A stretch of 11,801 bases of DNA from an uncultured Paracoccaceae bacterium (GTDB lineage Bacteria; Pseudomonadota; Alphaproteobacteria; Rhodobacterales; Rhodobacteraceae): the NCBI GenBank assembly GCA_937907485.1, contig CALESR010000009.1, positions 1-11,801 of the forward strand. The letters run 5' to 3'. Positions 1 through 6,319 of the stretch are shown here, in pieces; the stretch's first letter is position 1, and each line of letters begins with the position of its first letter. A program made the translations under genes and the position numbers. A model generated the notes under the pieces. The model ran no database searches. It was not told the origin of the DNA and saw nothing but the letters and a program-made list of their open reading frames with translations.

Positions 1-820
1 AGCCGGCGGTCAGGAAGAAGCCCACCGCGTTGTGGCCATACCACCACTGCACCATGCCCGACTGCACGCCCGACCAGACCGGAACCGAATCCGAGCCGAA
101 GAACGACACCGGAACCTGCAGGTTGTTCACCAGATGCAGCATCGCGATCGTCACGATGAAGGACAGGTAGAACCAGTTCGCCACATAGATGTGGGGTTCC
201 TTGCGCTTGATGAGCGTGCCCAGATAGACCAGCAGGAACGCCACCCAGACGAGGGTCAGCCACAGGTCGGTCAGCCATTCGGGTTCGGCGTATTCCTGGC
301 CTTGGGTCGAACCCAGCACATAGCCGGTCGCCGCCAGCAGGATGAAAACCTGATAGCCCCAGAACACGAACCACGCGAGGTTGCCGCCAAAGGCGCGCGC
401 CGCGGTGGTGCGCTGCACCACATAGAAGGCCGACGCCAGCAGCGCGTTGCCACCAAAGGCGAAAATCACCGCCGATGTGTGCAAGGGCCGCAGGCGGCCA
501 AAGTTGTGCATGCCTTGCGCCCAATCAAAGTTCATGACCGGAAAGGCCAGTTGGAACGCGATGACGACCCCGACGAGGAAGCCGACAACGCCCCAGAACG
601 CGGTCGCGATGACGCCAAAGCGCACCACGCCGTCCAGATATTCGTTCTGGTTATGAACCACTTCCCCCATATGGCGGATCTGCCACAGGAAGGCGATCGC
701 CGCGGCCCCCATGAAAATGATCATGTGGACCAGATAGGCGAGGTCTCGCGCGTGACTTGCTGCGTACGCGGCGGCTACCGCGACGACGGCAAGCACGATC
801 AGCTTGACGTAATCCCACAT
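1..820 (-). CDS. ccoN: cbb3-type cytochrome c oxidase subunit I (N-terminal part)
   Basis: This is the first 273 residues of the catalytic heme-copper subunit of cbb3 oxidase, the high-affinity terminal oxidase in the inner membrane used at low oxygen. The 3' end lies beyond the left window edge. Translation on the minus strand begins MWDYVKL and shows successive hydrophobic membrane helices. His114 in RPLHTSAVIF is a likely heme ligand. His263 in WWYGHNAVGFF is the helix region that supplies a CuB ligand. The ATG at 820 is preceded by a GAAGGGAC ribosome-binding site. Family knowledge predicts that ccoO, ccoQ and ccoP follow outside the window. Expression is probably activated by FnrL through the box at 925-938. 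The frame has no stop before the edge, so nothing suggests a broken gene. Confidence 0.96.
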   Translation of the reverse strand, partial: MWDYVKLIVLAVVAVAAAYAASHARDLAYLVHMIIFMGAAAIAFLWQIRHMGEVVHNQNEYLDGVVRFGVIATAFWGVVGFLVGVVIAFQLAFPVMNFDWAQGMHNFGRLRPLHTSAVIFAFGGNALLASAFYVVQRTTAARAFGGNLAWFVFWGYQVFILLAATGYVLGSTQGQEYAEPEWLTDLWLTLVWVAFLLVYLGTLIKRKEPHIYVANWFYLSFIVTIAMLHLVNNLQVPVSFFGSDSVPVWSGVQSGMVQWWYGHNAVGFFLTAG

Positions 821-890
821 CGTTTTGCGTCCCTTCGTTCGATGTCGTTGGCGTGACCACCTGACTCCGGGCAGAGTCGGGCAATCTCAC

Positions 891-907
891 GGGGTCGTTA
901 TGACCCC
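891..907 (-). promoter_or_regulatory. Predicted ccoN core promoter with overlapping palindrome
   Basis: On the minus strand, CATAAC at 902-897 matches 4 of 6 bases of a -10 element and predicts transcription from about 890, 70 nt before the ccoN ATG. The FnrL box centre at 931.5 would then lie at -41.5, the standard activating position. The -10 sits inside a perfect 6-bp inverted repeat, GGGGTC-gttat-GACCCC (891-907). It could be an operator for a second regulator or chance. The transcription start is inferred. Confidence 0.5.
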
Positions 908-924
908 TCACTGTTGAACAAACC

Positions 925-938
925 TTGATTCAGGTCAA
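925..938. promoter_or_regulatory. FnrL/FNR box upstream of ccoN
   Basis: TTGATTCAGGTCAA is a perfect match to the FNR consensus TTGA-N6-TCAA. It lies 104 bp upstream of the ccoN start codon and 41.5 bp from the predicted ccoN transcription start, which fits class II activation. A cognate regulator gene, fnrL, is encoded in this window. Confidence 0.9.
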
Positions 939-958
939 AGGTTGCTTGGGCCCTTCGC

Positions 959-972
959 TTGACCAAGATCAA
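959..972. promoter_or_regulatory. FnrL/FNR box upstream of the universal stress gene
   Basis: TTGACCAAGATCAA is a second perfect TTGA-N6-TCAA site, centred 34 bp from the first. A -10-like CATGAT at 995-1000 predicts transcription from about 1007, which again places the box centre at -41.5. The site therefore most simply drives the plus-strand stress protein gene at low oxygen. Confidence 0.88.
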
Positions 973-1042
973 TGCGACCCGTCGCCCGACGTCGCATGAT
1001 GCGTCCGTTCGCCGCAGCGTCGGCGCTTATGGGAGAGACACC

Positions 1043-1882
1043 ATGGCTTACAAGTCCATCCTGACCTTCCTTGGCAGCGACGCCGAGGCCGATGAAACCC
1101 TGCCGGGCGCGATTCGCCTTGCGCTGAGCCATGACGCGCATCTGTCGGTTCACGCGATGGGCATCGACATGACGCCGATGGGCGGCTTTTACATGGGCGC
1201 CTCGCCGATCATGCTGCAAGAAACGCTGGAACGCGCGCAGTCCGAGGCCGAGGCCGTCGAGGCCCATGCGCGCCGCCTGCTCGATCAGCCGCCGCTGCGC
1301 TGGGGCGCCGAATCGGCGGTGTTGCAGTTCGGCGGGCTGCCGGCGCTGGTTGGCCTGCGGGCGCGGTTCTCGGATCTGGTGGTTCAGTGCCGACCTTACG
1401 GTGCCAAGGCGCTGGCCTCGCAGGAGGCGGTGATCGAATCCGCGCTGTTCGAGGGGCAGGCCGCCGTGATGGTGCTGCCGCAAAAGCCGCTGACCGCCGA
1501 GTTTGGCAAGCGGGTGATGATCGCGTGGAACCAGTCGAACGAGGCGCTGTCTGCGGTGCGCCGGGCCTTGCCGCTGCTTCAGGCCGCCGAATGGGTGTCG
1601 GTCGTGGTGGTCAACCCGCCGGTCCACAGCCCCGAGCGGTCAGACCCCGGCGGGCTGCTGACGCAGATGCTGGCGCGCCACGGGGTGCGGGCCGAGGTTT
1701 CGGTGCTGGCAAAGACCCTGCCGCGCGTGTCCGACATCCTGATGCGGCACATGGCCGATCTGGATGCCTCGATCATGGTGATGGGGGCGTATGGCCATTC
1801 CCGCCTGCGCGAGGCGATTCTGGGCGGCGCCACCCGCAACGTGCTGGAAAACGCCGAACAGGCGATCTTTCTGGCGCATTGA
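1043..1882 (+). CDS. Universal stress protein, two UspA domains
   Basis: A 279-aa cytoplasmic protein of the universal stress family, long enough for two tandem UspA folds (about residues 1-147 and 155-279). The second domain carries the ATP-binding signature G-x2-G-x9-G-x-x-T: G248, G251, G261 and T264 in GAYGHSRLREAILGGAT. The first domain lacks an obvious copy, which is common in tandem Usp proteins. The ATG at 1043 follows GGGAGAGA. An alternative TTG at 959 falls inside the FnrL box and is rejected. Divergence from ccoN across paired FnrL boxes suggests co-induction when oxygen falls. From memory, R. sphaeroides has a Usp-family gene in the same position beside ccoN. The exact function is unknown. 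Confidence 0.93.
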   Translation: MAYKSILTFLGSDAEADETLPGAIRLALSHDAHLSVHAMGIDMTPMGGFYMGASPIMLQETLERAQSEAEAVEAHARRLLDQPPLRWGAESAVLQFGGLPALVGLRARFSDLVVQCRPYGAKALASQEAVIESALFEGQAAVMVLPQKPLTAEFGKRVMIAWNQSNEALSAVRRALPLLQAAEWVSVVVVNPPVHSPERSDPGGLLTQMLARHGVRAEVSVLAKTLPRVSDILMRHMADLDASIMVMGAYGHSRLREAILGGATRNVLENAEQAIFLAH

Positions 1883-1886
1883 TCCG

Positions 1887-1903
1887 CCGCCCTCGCCGGG
1901 CGG
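1887..1903. terminator. Hairpin between convergent genes
   Basis: CCGCCC-TCGCC-GGGCGG forms a 6-bp all-GC stem with a 5-nt loop. It fills the 22 nt between the stress gene stop (1880-1882) and the stop of the convergent pilin-like gene (1905-1907). It could act in both directions. There is no T-run, so it is a weak terminator prediction. Confidence 0.45.
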
Positions 1904-1904
1904 G

Positions 1905-2384
1905 CTACATCGCCGTGATGACGTCATACATCGACCGCACCGAGGTGGAGCTGCTGTTCAGCGCCACGCCCTGCGACGTCAGGATCTGTTCGACGGCATA
2001 CATGTGGTCGGCCATCAGCCCGGCATAACTGGCGTTGCCTTGGTTGATGTAGCTTTGCGCCGACGCGGCATAGCCATCATAGGCCGTCTGCAACTGCGCC
2101 GGTGTATAGTTCCACGCGCTGATCTGCGCGATGAACCCGCCGGGGCCGTGCATCCACTCCATGCTGTCCACGAACAGCGCCGCGTATTCCCAGCCGTCCC
2201 CGCCCAGCGTGCCGAGGCTGACGACCGAGGCCGAGGACAGCGAGGTCTCGATATCGGCCCCCATGTCGATCACCCCGGCGCGCACCGCACCGACGGTGGC
2301 GATGCCGATGCCGACGACAGCCGCGGCCAGAACTGTCCAATCGACGGTGACCGCGCCGGATTCACTCTTGAAAAACGATTGCAT
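1905..2384 (-). CDS. Flp/type IVb prepilin-like protein, paralogue 1
   Basis: A 159-aa protein I cannot name more precisely. Its N terminus, MQSFFKSESG followed by AVTVDWTVLAAAVVG, resembles a Flp (type IVb) prepilin: a short leader ending in Gly10, an acidic residue at mature position 5 (Asp instead of the usual Glu), then a hydrophobic helix (about 12-35). By analogy a prepilin peptidase would cut after Gly10, leaving the protein anchored in or extracted from the inner membrane. The remaining 120 or so residues lack cysteine and end in a Tyr/Ala/Gln-rich helical region (YAASAQSYINQGN, then YAVEQILTSQG). That is far larger than a normal Flp pilin. The ATG at 2384 has GGAG 8 nt upstream. It is the last of three tandem paralogues and the most divergent at the N terminus. 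No tad/cpa assembly genes are in the window. Confidence 0.75.
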   Translation of the reverse strand: MQSFFKSESGAVTVDWTVLAAAVVGIGIATVGAVRAGVIDMGADIETSLSSASVVSLGTLGGDGWEYAALFVDSMEWMHGPGGFIAQISAWNYTPAQLQTAYDGYAASAQSYINQGNASYAGLMADHMYAVEQILTSQGVALNSSSTSVRSMYDVITAM

Positions 2385-2473
2385 GCCTGAACTCCAACAC
2401 ACGCGATTCTCGGGATTGGGGGAATTTGTCGCGAGAATCTGGCAATATTTTGGCATTCTTCGCCGGGTCAGAC
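2385..2473 (-). promoter_or_regulatory. Leader/promoter of paralogue 1 with inverted repeat
   Basis: This segment aligns without gaps to the leader of paralogue 2 from a shared GTCTGACC down to the Shine-Dalgarno, about two-thirds identical by hand (52 of 80 positions). A possible promoter is CTGACC (2471-2466) with AATATT (2449-2444), spacer 16. Just downstream is an 8-bp inverted repeat, GATTCTCG (2405-2412) and CGAGAATC (2432-2439), separated by 19 nt. It could be an operator or a leader hairpin. Promoter elements are weak matches. Confidence 0.4.
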
Positions 2474-2530
2474 ACCGCTCAGGCAAACTGTGTCCAAGGC
2501 GGCGAGCCGGGTGTCCGTGACAGCGCCGAC

Positions 2531-3004
2531 TCAGCCCGCGGCCTGCAGATACTGATTGGTCAGGGTTTCCAGCACCGCGCCATTGTCCGGCACGCTGACA
2601 TCCCGCGTCAGCAAGGTCTGCTGCATCGCATAGGCAAGATCGATGTAATAGGCGGCGTTGGTCATGTTGCCGTTGGTGATATAGGTCGCCGCGTTGGTCG
2701 AATAGAAGTCATACATGTTGAGCAGGGTCGAATCCGGCCAGCCCGAAAAGCTGCTCATCCATGAGCCCCAGAGCGAATCGGACGCGTAGAGCCGCTCATA
2801 GCTAAAGCCGAGGCCATCGTCGCCCAACGCGCCCAGCGCAACAACGCTGGCGCTGGACAGGCTGGCGTCGATATCGGTGCCCAGCGAGACGACGCCGGTG
2901 CGGACGGCGGCCACCGTGGCCACGCCAAGGCCGACAATGGCCGCGGCGAGTACCGTCCAATCGACGGTCACAGCGCCGGACTCCTGCTGAAAGAACGATT
3001 GCAT
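2531..3004 (-). CDS. Flp/type IVb prepilin-like protein, paralogue 2
   Basis: A 157-aa cysteine-free protein with the same architecture as its neighbours. Gly10 of MQSFFQQESG marks a candidate prepilin-peptidase site, Asp15 is mature position 5, and a hydrophobic helix follows (AVTVDWTVLAAAIVGLG onward). Residues from about 36 (TGVVSLGTDIDASLSSASVV) are shared with paralogue 1. The C-terminal half is Tyr/Asn/Thr-rich (YSTNAATYITNGN, then DLAYAMQQTLL) and aligns with the same helical pattern in paralogues 1 and 3. The ATG at 3004 follows AGGAG by 6 nt; longer in-frame starts would run back into paralogue 3. The 82-nt and 146-nt gaps to its neighbours, each with a leader-like segment, suggest separate promoters as well as possible cotranscription. 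The function is not established. Confidence 0.75.
   Translation of the reverse strand: MQSFFQQESGAVTVDWTVLAAAIVGLGVATVAAVRTGVVSLGTDIDASLSSASVVALGALGDDGLGFSYERLYASDSLWGSWMSSFSGWPDSTLLNMYDFYSTNAATYITNGNMTNAAYYIDLAYAMQQTLLTRDVSVPDNGAVLETLTNQYLQAAG
2895..2941 (-). repeat. 47-bp exact repeat, copy in paralogue 2
   Basis: A 47-bp stretch inside the region coding the hydrophobic helix of paralogue 2 is identical to 3433-3479 in paralogue 3. A further identical run of 20 bp lies just beyond it. Flanking sequence, including synonymous sites, differs, so this tract looks recently homogenised or strongly constrained. Confidence 0.85.
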
Positions 3005-3092
3005 GGGGGGCTCCTGCACGGGCGATTCACCTGATTGCGCGAGCATGGCGGGACAATCGGGCATCAGTTTGGCGCTCCTCGCCCGGTCAGAC
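3005..3092 (-). promoter_or_regulatory. Leader/promoter of paralogue 2
   Basis: Homologous to the paralogue 1 leader with matched spacing: the shared TCTGACC ends 81-82 nt upstream of the start codon in both. Candidate elements are CTGACC (3090-3085) and ACTGAT (3068-3063). The TCTGACC block here includes the TGA stop codon of paralogue 3 (3087-3089). An equivalent of the paralogue 1 inverted repeat survives only partly (CGATT...AATCG). Confidence 0.35.
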
Positions 3093-3548
3093 ATAAGTCT
3101 GCAGCGCCGTTTCGAAGAGTTCGAGATGGGCGTCGGTGGCCACGCCACGCGCGGTCATCTCGGTCAGCATGGCATAGGAGAAATCCATGAACGACGGCAT
3201 CGAGCCCGACGTGGCGATCTGGGCGTATTGCTCATAGAGCGCGACCAGATCCTGATCGGTCATGTTGGGAAAGGTCTCGGTCTGCCAATAGGTCAGCACA
3301 TCGTCATTCTGCCAAGGATAGAGCAGCTGATACCCGTCGAGCGGCGACGAGGGCGTGTTCGCGCCAAAGGACAGCAGCGCCACGCTGGCGTCGGACAGGC
3401 TGGTCTCGATGTCGCCGCCCAGAGAAATGACTCCGGTGCGGACGGCGGCCACCGTGGCCACGCCAAGGCCGACAATGGCAGCGGCCAACACCGTCCAATC
3501 GACGGTCACCGCGCCCGAGTCGTCGGTGGCAAAAGTTGAGAACGGCAT
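3087..3548 (-). CDS. Flp/type IVb prepilin-like protein, paralogue 3
   Basis: A 153-aa protein, first in transcription order of the three. Its leader is two residues longer (MPFSTFATDDSG, candidate cleavage after Gly12), with Asp17 at mature position 5. Its hydrophobic segment is identical to that of paralogue 2 over about 30 residues. After a shared ISLGGDIETSLSDASV-type stretch it diverges strongly and ends with the family pattern YEQYAQIATSGS, then DFSYAMLTEMTARGV. It has no cysteine. I chose the ATG at 3548 (GGAG 6-7 nt upstream) over one four codons earlier, since it gives a leader comparable to the paralogues. Transcription probably starts in the 234-bp gap shared with the divergent cpdB. 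As a pilin it would be oversized. An alternative is a membrane-anchored pseudopilin or a TadE-like minor subunit. Confidence 0.75.
   Translation of the reverse strand: MPFSTFATDDSGAVTVDWTVLAAAIVGLGVATVAAVRTGVISLGGDIETSLSDASVALLSFGANTPSSPLDGYQLLYPWQNDDVLTYWQTETFPNMTDQDLVALYEQYAQIATSGSMPSFMDFSYAMLTEMTARGVATDAHLELFETALQTYV
3433..3479 (-). repeat. 47-bp exact repeat, copy in paralogue 3
   Basis: Second copy of the 47-bp identical tract (partner 2895-2941), same orientation, 538 bp away. Recombination between the copies would fuse the two genes in frame, joining the leader of paralogue 3 to the C-terminal domain of paralogue 2. Confidence 0.85.
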
Positions 3549-3782
3549 TGGAGGCTCCACACTGGGTTGCTGGTGCAGAGTGGCAGCGCATTGTGGCGTT
3601 TTCTGGCCAACCGCGGGGCAACGTCATGCCCGCGTCACCGGAACGCGCAATATCTGGGCATGCGGCGCCCGTCGCGCAGTCACAAACTGAACCCTTGGTC
3701 AAATTCCTTGCCCGACCGGCACCCGAGGTTCACCATGCCCCATTCGCCGCAGAAGCGACTCACCCAACAGAAAGGTCAGCCC
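3549..3782. promoter_or_regulatory. Divergent intergenic region with a weak Pho-box-like site
   Basis: A 234-bp gap between paralogue 3 and cpdB that must hold promoters for both. The only pattern I see is ACGTCAT-gccc-GCGTCAC (3621-3638). These two 7-mers are in the 11-bp register of a PhoB box (consensus CTGTCAT-N4-CTGTCAT), each matching 5 of 7 bases counting a final C as allowed. A link to phosphate starvation would suit a nucleotidase gene, but the match is weak. No FnrL box is present. Confidence 0.25.
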
Positions 3783-5750
3783 ATGTCCCGTTTAACCCGC
3801 CGTGCTTTCCTTGCCTCGACGACCGCCGCCACCGGGTTTGCCTTGCTGCACCCGTTCTCGGCGCGCGCCAGTGCCGGGCAGGCGCATCTGCGCATCATGG
3901 CCACCACCGACCTGCATTGCCATGTGCAGGCCTATGATTATTACGCCGACCGCCCGAATGACACGATGGGCCTGTCGCGCACCGCCTCGATCATTGCCGA
4001 GATCCGCGCCGAAGCGACAAACACCCTGCTGGTCGACAATGGCGACTATTTCCAGGGCAACCCGATGGGCGATTTCGTCGCCTATTCGCGCGGCATGCAC
4101 GAGGGCGATCTGCACCCGGTGATGGCCGCGATGAATGTGCTGGGCTATGACGCGGGCACGCTGGGCAACCACGAATTCAACTATGGCGTGACCTTCCTCG
4201 ATCTGGTCAACGCCCGCGCCGGGTTCCCGCTGGTCTGCGCGAACTTTGCCCATAGTCTGGGCGCCTCCCCGCGCGAGGACCATCTGCATCTGCCGCCCTA
4301 TGCGATTCTGGAGCGCACGCTGACCGATGGCGCAGGCGCGCAGCATCCGATCAAGGTGGGGATCATCGGCTTTGTCCCGCCGCAGATCCTGCAATGGGAC
4401 CGCGCGCATCTGGAGGGCAGTTTCGCCGTGCGCGGCATTGTCGAGGCCGCCCGCGCCTGGGTGCCGCAGATGAAGGAGGAAGGCGCCGATATCATTCTGG
4501 CGCTGGCGCATACCGGGGTGTCCAGTTCCAGCTTTGACGAATACATGGAGAACGCCGCGCTGTATCTGGCCGGGGTCGAGGGGATCGACGCGATGATCCT
4601 CGGCCACCAGCATCTGGTGTTCCCCGGCCCGGCGATCACCGGCGAGGGCATCGACAACGAGGCGGGCAGGTTGCAGGGCAAACCGGCGGTGATGGCCGGG
4701 TTCTGGGGCTCGCATCTGGGGGTGCTGGACCTGATGCTGGCGCGCGACGGCAATGGCTGGCGCATCGAGGGCAGCGAAAGCGCCACGCGGCCGATCTCGC
4801 AGCGCAACGAGGACCGCACGATTTCGGCGCTGGTGGCGGATTTCGCCCCGGTGGTCGAGGTCACCGCCGAGCCCCACGCCGCAACGCTGGAGTATGTGCG
4901 GGCCGAGGTGGGCCAGACCAGCGTGCCGCTGCATTCCTATTTCGCGCTGGTGGCCGATGACCCCTCGGTGCAGATCGTCAGCATCGCGCAGGCCTGGTAT
5001 GTCACCGACATCCTGCGCGGCACCGAACACGAGGGGCTGCCGGTGCTGTCCGCCGCCGCGCCGTTCAAGGCCGGTGGCCGGGGCGGGGCCGAGTATTACA
5101 CCGATGTCCCGGTCGGCCCGGTGGCGATCAAGAACGTGGCCGACCTTTACCTCTATCCCAACACGCTGATGGCGGTGCGCATCACCGGCGCGCAGGTGCG
5201 CGAATGGCTGGAGCGCAGCGCGGGCATGTTCAACCAGATCCAGCCGGGCATGGCGGATCAGGTGCTGCTGAACCCGGCCTTCCCGTCCTACAACTTTGAT
5301 ATCATGGATGGTGTCACCTATCAGATCGACCTCAGCCAGCCTGCCCGCTATGACAATGACGGCGCGCTGGTGGCACCGGACGCGCATCGCATCACCAACC
5401 TGATGTTCAACGGCGCGCCGATCGACGAGGCGGCCGAGTTCGTCGTGGCGACCAACAACTATCGCGCGGGCGGCGGCGGCCATTTCCCGGGCGCGGATGG
5501 CAGCACCATCATCTTCCGCGCGCCAGACACCAACCGCGACATCCTCGTGCGTTATATCGTGGCGAATGGCACGATTGCGCCCGCCGCCGATGGCAACTGG
5601 GGCTTTGCCCCGGTCGAGGGCGCGACGGCGCTGTTTGAAAGCGGGCCGGGCGCGGCGCGCTATCTCGACGAGGTGCGCGCGCGTGGTGTGCAGATGGAGG
5701 CCGCGGGCGAAGGGCAGAACGGCTTTGCCCTTTACCGCATCGCCCTGTGA
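3783..5750 (+). CDS. cpdB: 2',3'-cyclic-nucleotide 2'-phosphodiesterase/3'-nucleotidase, Tat-exported
   Basis: A 655-aa periplasmic bifunctional enzyme that opens 2',3'-cyclic nucleotides to 3'-nucleotides and removes the 3'-phosphate, salvaging nucleosides and phosphate. The N terminus has a twin-arginine signal, LTRRAFLAS, with likely cleavage after ARASA (about residue 31). The metallophosphoesterase domain shows D43-x-H45 (TTDLHCH), D88 (VDNGDYFQG), N129-H130 (GTLGNHEFNYG), H243 (LAHTG) and H275-x-H277 (ILGHQH). The C-terminal 5'-nucleotidase-type domain carries DLYLYPNTLMAV and ATNNYRAGGGG. The length matches E. coli CpdB (647 aa), and I recognise collinear motifs throughout. The ATG at 3783 has AAAGG upstream and immediately starts the Tat signal; the upstream in-frame extension to 3567 is non-conserved in look and is rejected. 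E. coli CpdB uses a Sec-type signal, so Tat export is a notable difference. Confidence 0.95.
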   Translation: MSRLTRRAFLASTTAATGFALLHPFSARASAGQAHLRIMATTDLHCHVQAYDYYADRPNDTMGLSRTASIIAEIRAEATNTLLVDNGDYFQGNPMGDFVAYSRGMHEGDLHPVMAAMNVLGYDAGTLGNHEFNYGVTFLDLVNARAGFPLVCANFAHSLGASPREDHLHLPPYAILERTLTDGAGAQHPIKVGIIGFVPPQILQWDRAHLEGSFAVRGIVEAARAWVPQMKEEGADIILALAHTGVSSSSFDEYMENAALYLAGVEGIDAMILGHQHLVFPGPAITGEGIDNEAGRLQGKPAVMAGFWGSHLGVLDLMLARDGNGWRIEGSESATRPISQRNEDRTISALVADFAPVVEVTAEPHAATLEYVRAEVGQTSVPLHSYFALVADDPSVQIVSIAQAWYVTDILRGTEHEGLPVLSAAAPFKAGGRGGAEYYTDVPVGPVAIKNVADLYLYPNTLMAVRITGAQVREWLERSAGMFNQIQPGMADQVLLNPAFPSYNFDIMDGVTYQIDLSQPARYDNDGALVAPDAHRITNLMFNGAPIDEAAEFVVATNNYRAGGGGHFPGADGSTIIFRAPDTNRDILVRYIVANGTIAPAADGNWGFAPVEGATALFESGPGAARYLDEVRARGVQMEAAGEGQNGFALYRIAL

Positions 5751-5758
5751 CCAAAGCG

Positions 5759-5788
5759 GGTGCGCTGTCGATCCGACGGCAGCGCACC
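5759..5788 (+). terminator. Hairpin after cpdB
   Basis: GGTGCGCTG (5759-5767) pairs with CAGCGCACC (5780-5788), with an inner GTCG/CGAC extension. The hairpin starts 8 nt after the cpdB stop. There is no T-tract, as is common in high-GC genomes. It probably separates cpdB from the TfoX-like gene. Confidence 0.55.
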
Positions 5789-5848
5789 GACGCCTAGCCT
5801 TGGCTGGCCGCGCGTGGCAAGATCGCGGCCAGACCATCGGGGGGCATC

Positions 5849-6178
5849 ATGGCGTATGATGAGGGACTGGCGGACCTGCTGCGCGGCGATCTCGAGGCGA
5901 TGGGCGGCCTGCAGGAAAAGCGGATGTTCGGCGGGTTGGTGTTCATGCTGCGCGGCAACATGCTGTGTGGCGTGCACAGCGGCGGCGGCATGTTCCGCGT
6001 CGGCCCCGAGGGGGAACCCGCGGCGCTGCAGATCGAAGGCGCGACGCCGATGGCCTTTACCGGGCGCCGCATGGCCGGGTTTGTCGAGGCGACGGACGAG
6101 GCGATGGACGACACCCCGCGCCGTCAGGCCCTGCTGACACTGGCGCTGGCCTATGTCGGGCCGATGCCGGGCAAGTGA
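5849..6178 (+). CDS. TfoX N-terminal domain protein
   Basis: A 109-aa cytoplasmic protein consisting of only the TfoX/Sxy N-terminal domain. The diagnostic stretch is KRMFGGLVFMLRGNMLCGV followed by FRVGPEGE, and it closes with a basic/hydrophobic helix after DDTPRRQALLTLALAYVG. In gammaproteobacteria full-length TfoX promotes competence gene expression. Stand-alone N-terminal domains like this one are widespread in alphaproteobacteria, and their role is not established. The ATG at 5849 follows a GGGGGG run a few bases upstream. A hairpin separates it from cpdB, so it is probably its own unit or weakly read through. It is convergent with a 39-aa ORF, the two stops being 1 nt apart. Confidence 0.88.
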   Translation: MAYDEGLADLLRGDLEAMGGLQEKRMFGGLVFMLRGNMLCGVHSGGGMFRVGPEGEPAALQIEGATPMAFTGRRMAGFVEATDEAMDDTPRRQALLTLALAYVGPMPGK

Positions 6179-6179
6179 C

Positions 6180-6299
6180 CTAGCAGGCGACGGCCCCGGC
6201 GCCACCGGCGGAAAACGCCGATCTGGCGGGCTGCGCGGCCTCGCGGTCAGCACCAAAAAGATAGACATACCGGGGTTTTGCGGGGGCAGAGGGCTGCAT
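6180..6299 (-). CDS. Small protein, 39 aa, unknown
   Basis: An ORF starting MQPSAPAKPRYVYLFGADRE, rich in Ala and Pro and ending in a C-terminal Cys. I do not recognise it. Support for translation is the strong Shine-Dalgarno (AAAGGAAAGGA, about 6 nt from the ATG) placed exactly in the 20-nt gap after the stop of the upstream membrane protein gene, which suggests translational coupling. It has no signal peptide or membrane segment. It ends convergently with the TfoX-like gene (TAG at 6182-6180 against TGA at 6176-6178). A GC-rich hairpin lies within it (CGGCG-GAAAA-CGCCG, 6206-6220). It may be a real small protein or a chance frame behind a good ribosome site. Confidence 0.5.
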   Translation of the reverse strand: MQPSAPAKPRYVYLFGADREAAQPARSAFSAGGAGAVAC

Positions 6300-6319
6300 G
6301 GTCGATCCTTTCCTTTGGG

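Noticed and set aside
959..1042. N-terminal extension of the stress protein from TTG at 959
   Set aside because: It starts within a perfect FnrL box and upstream of the predicted transcription start. The ATG at 1043 has a better ribosome site and a family-like start.
3567..3782. 72-codon N-terminal extension of CpdB
   Set aside because: The Tat signal must be N-terminal. The ATG at 3783 begins exactly there, and the extension has no family character.
3792..5837. 681-codon open frame antisense to cpdB, and similar long frames at 32-856 and 9146-11395
   Set aside because: They are Arg/His-rich shadows produced by GC-biased third positions of cpdB, ccoN and the right-hand genes. They resemble no family and cross real gene boundaries.
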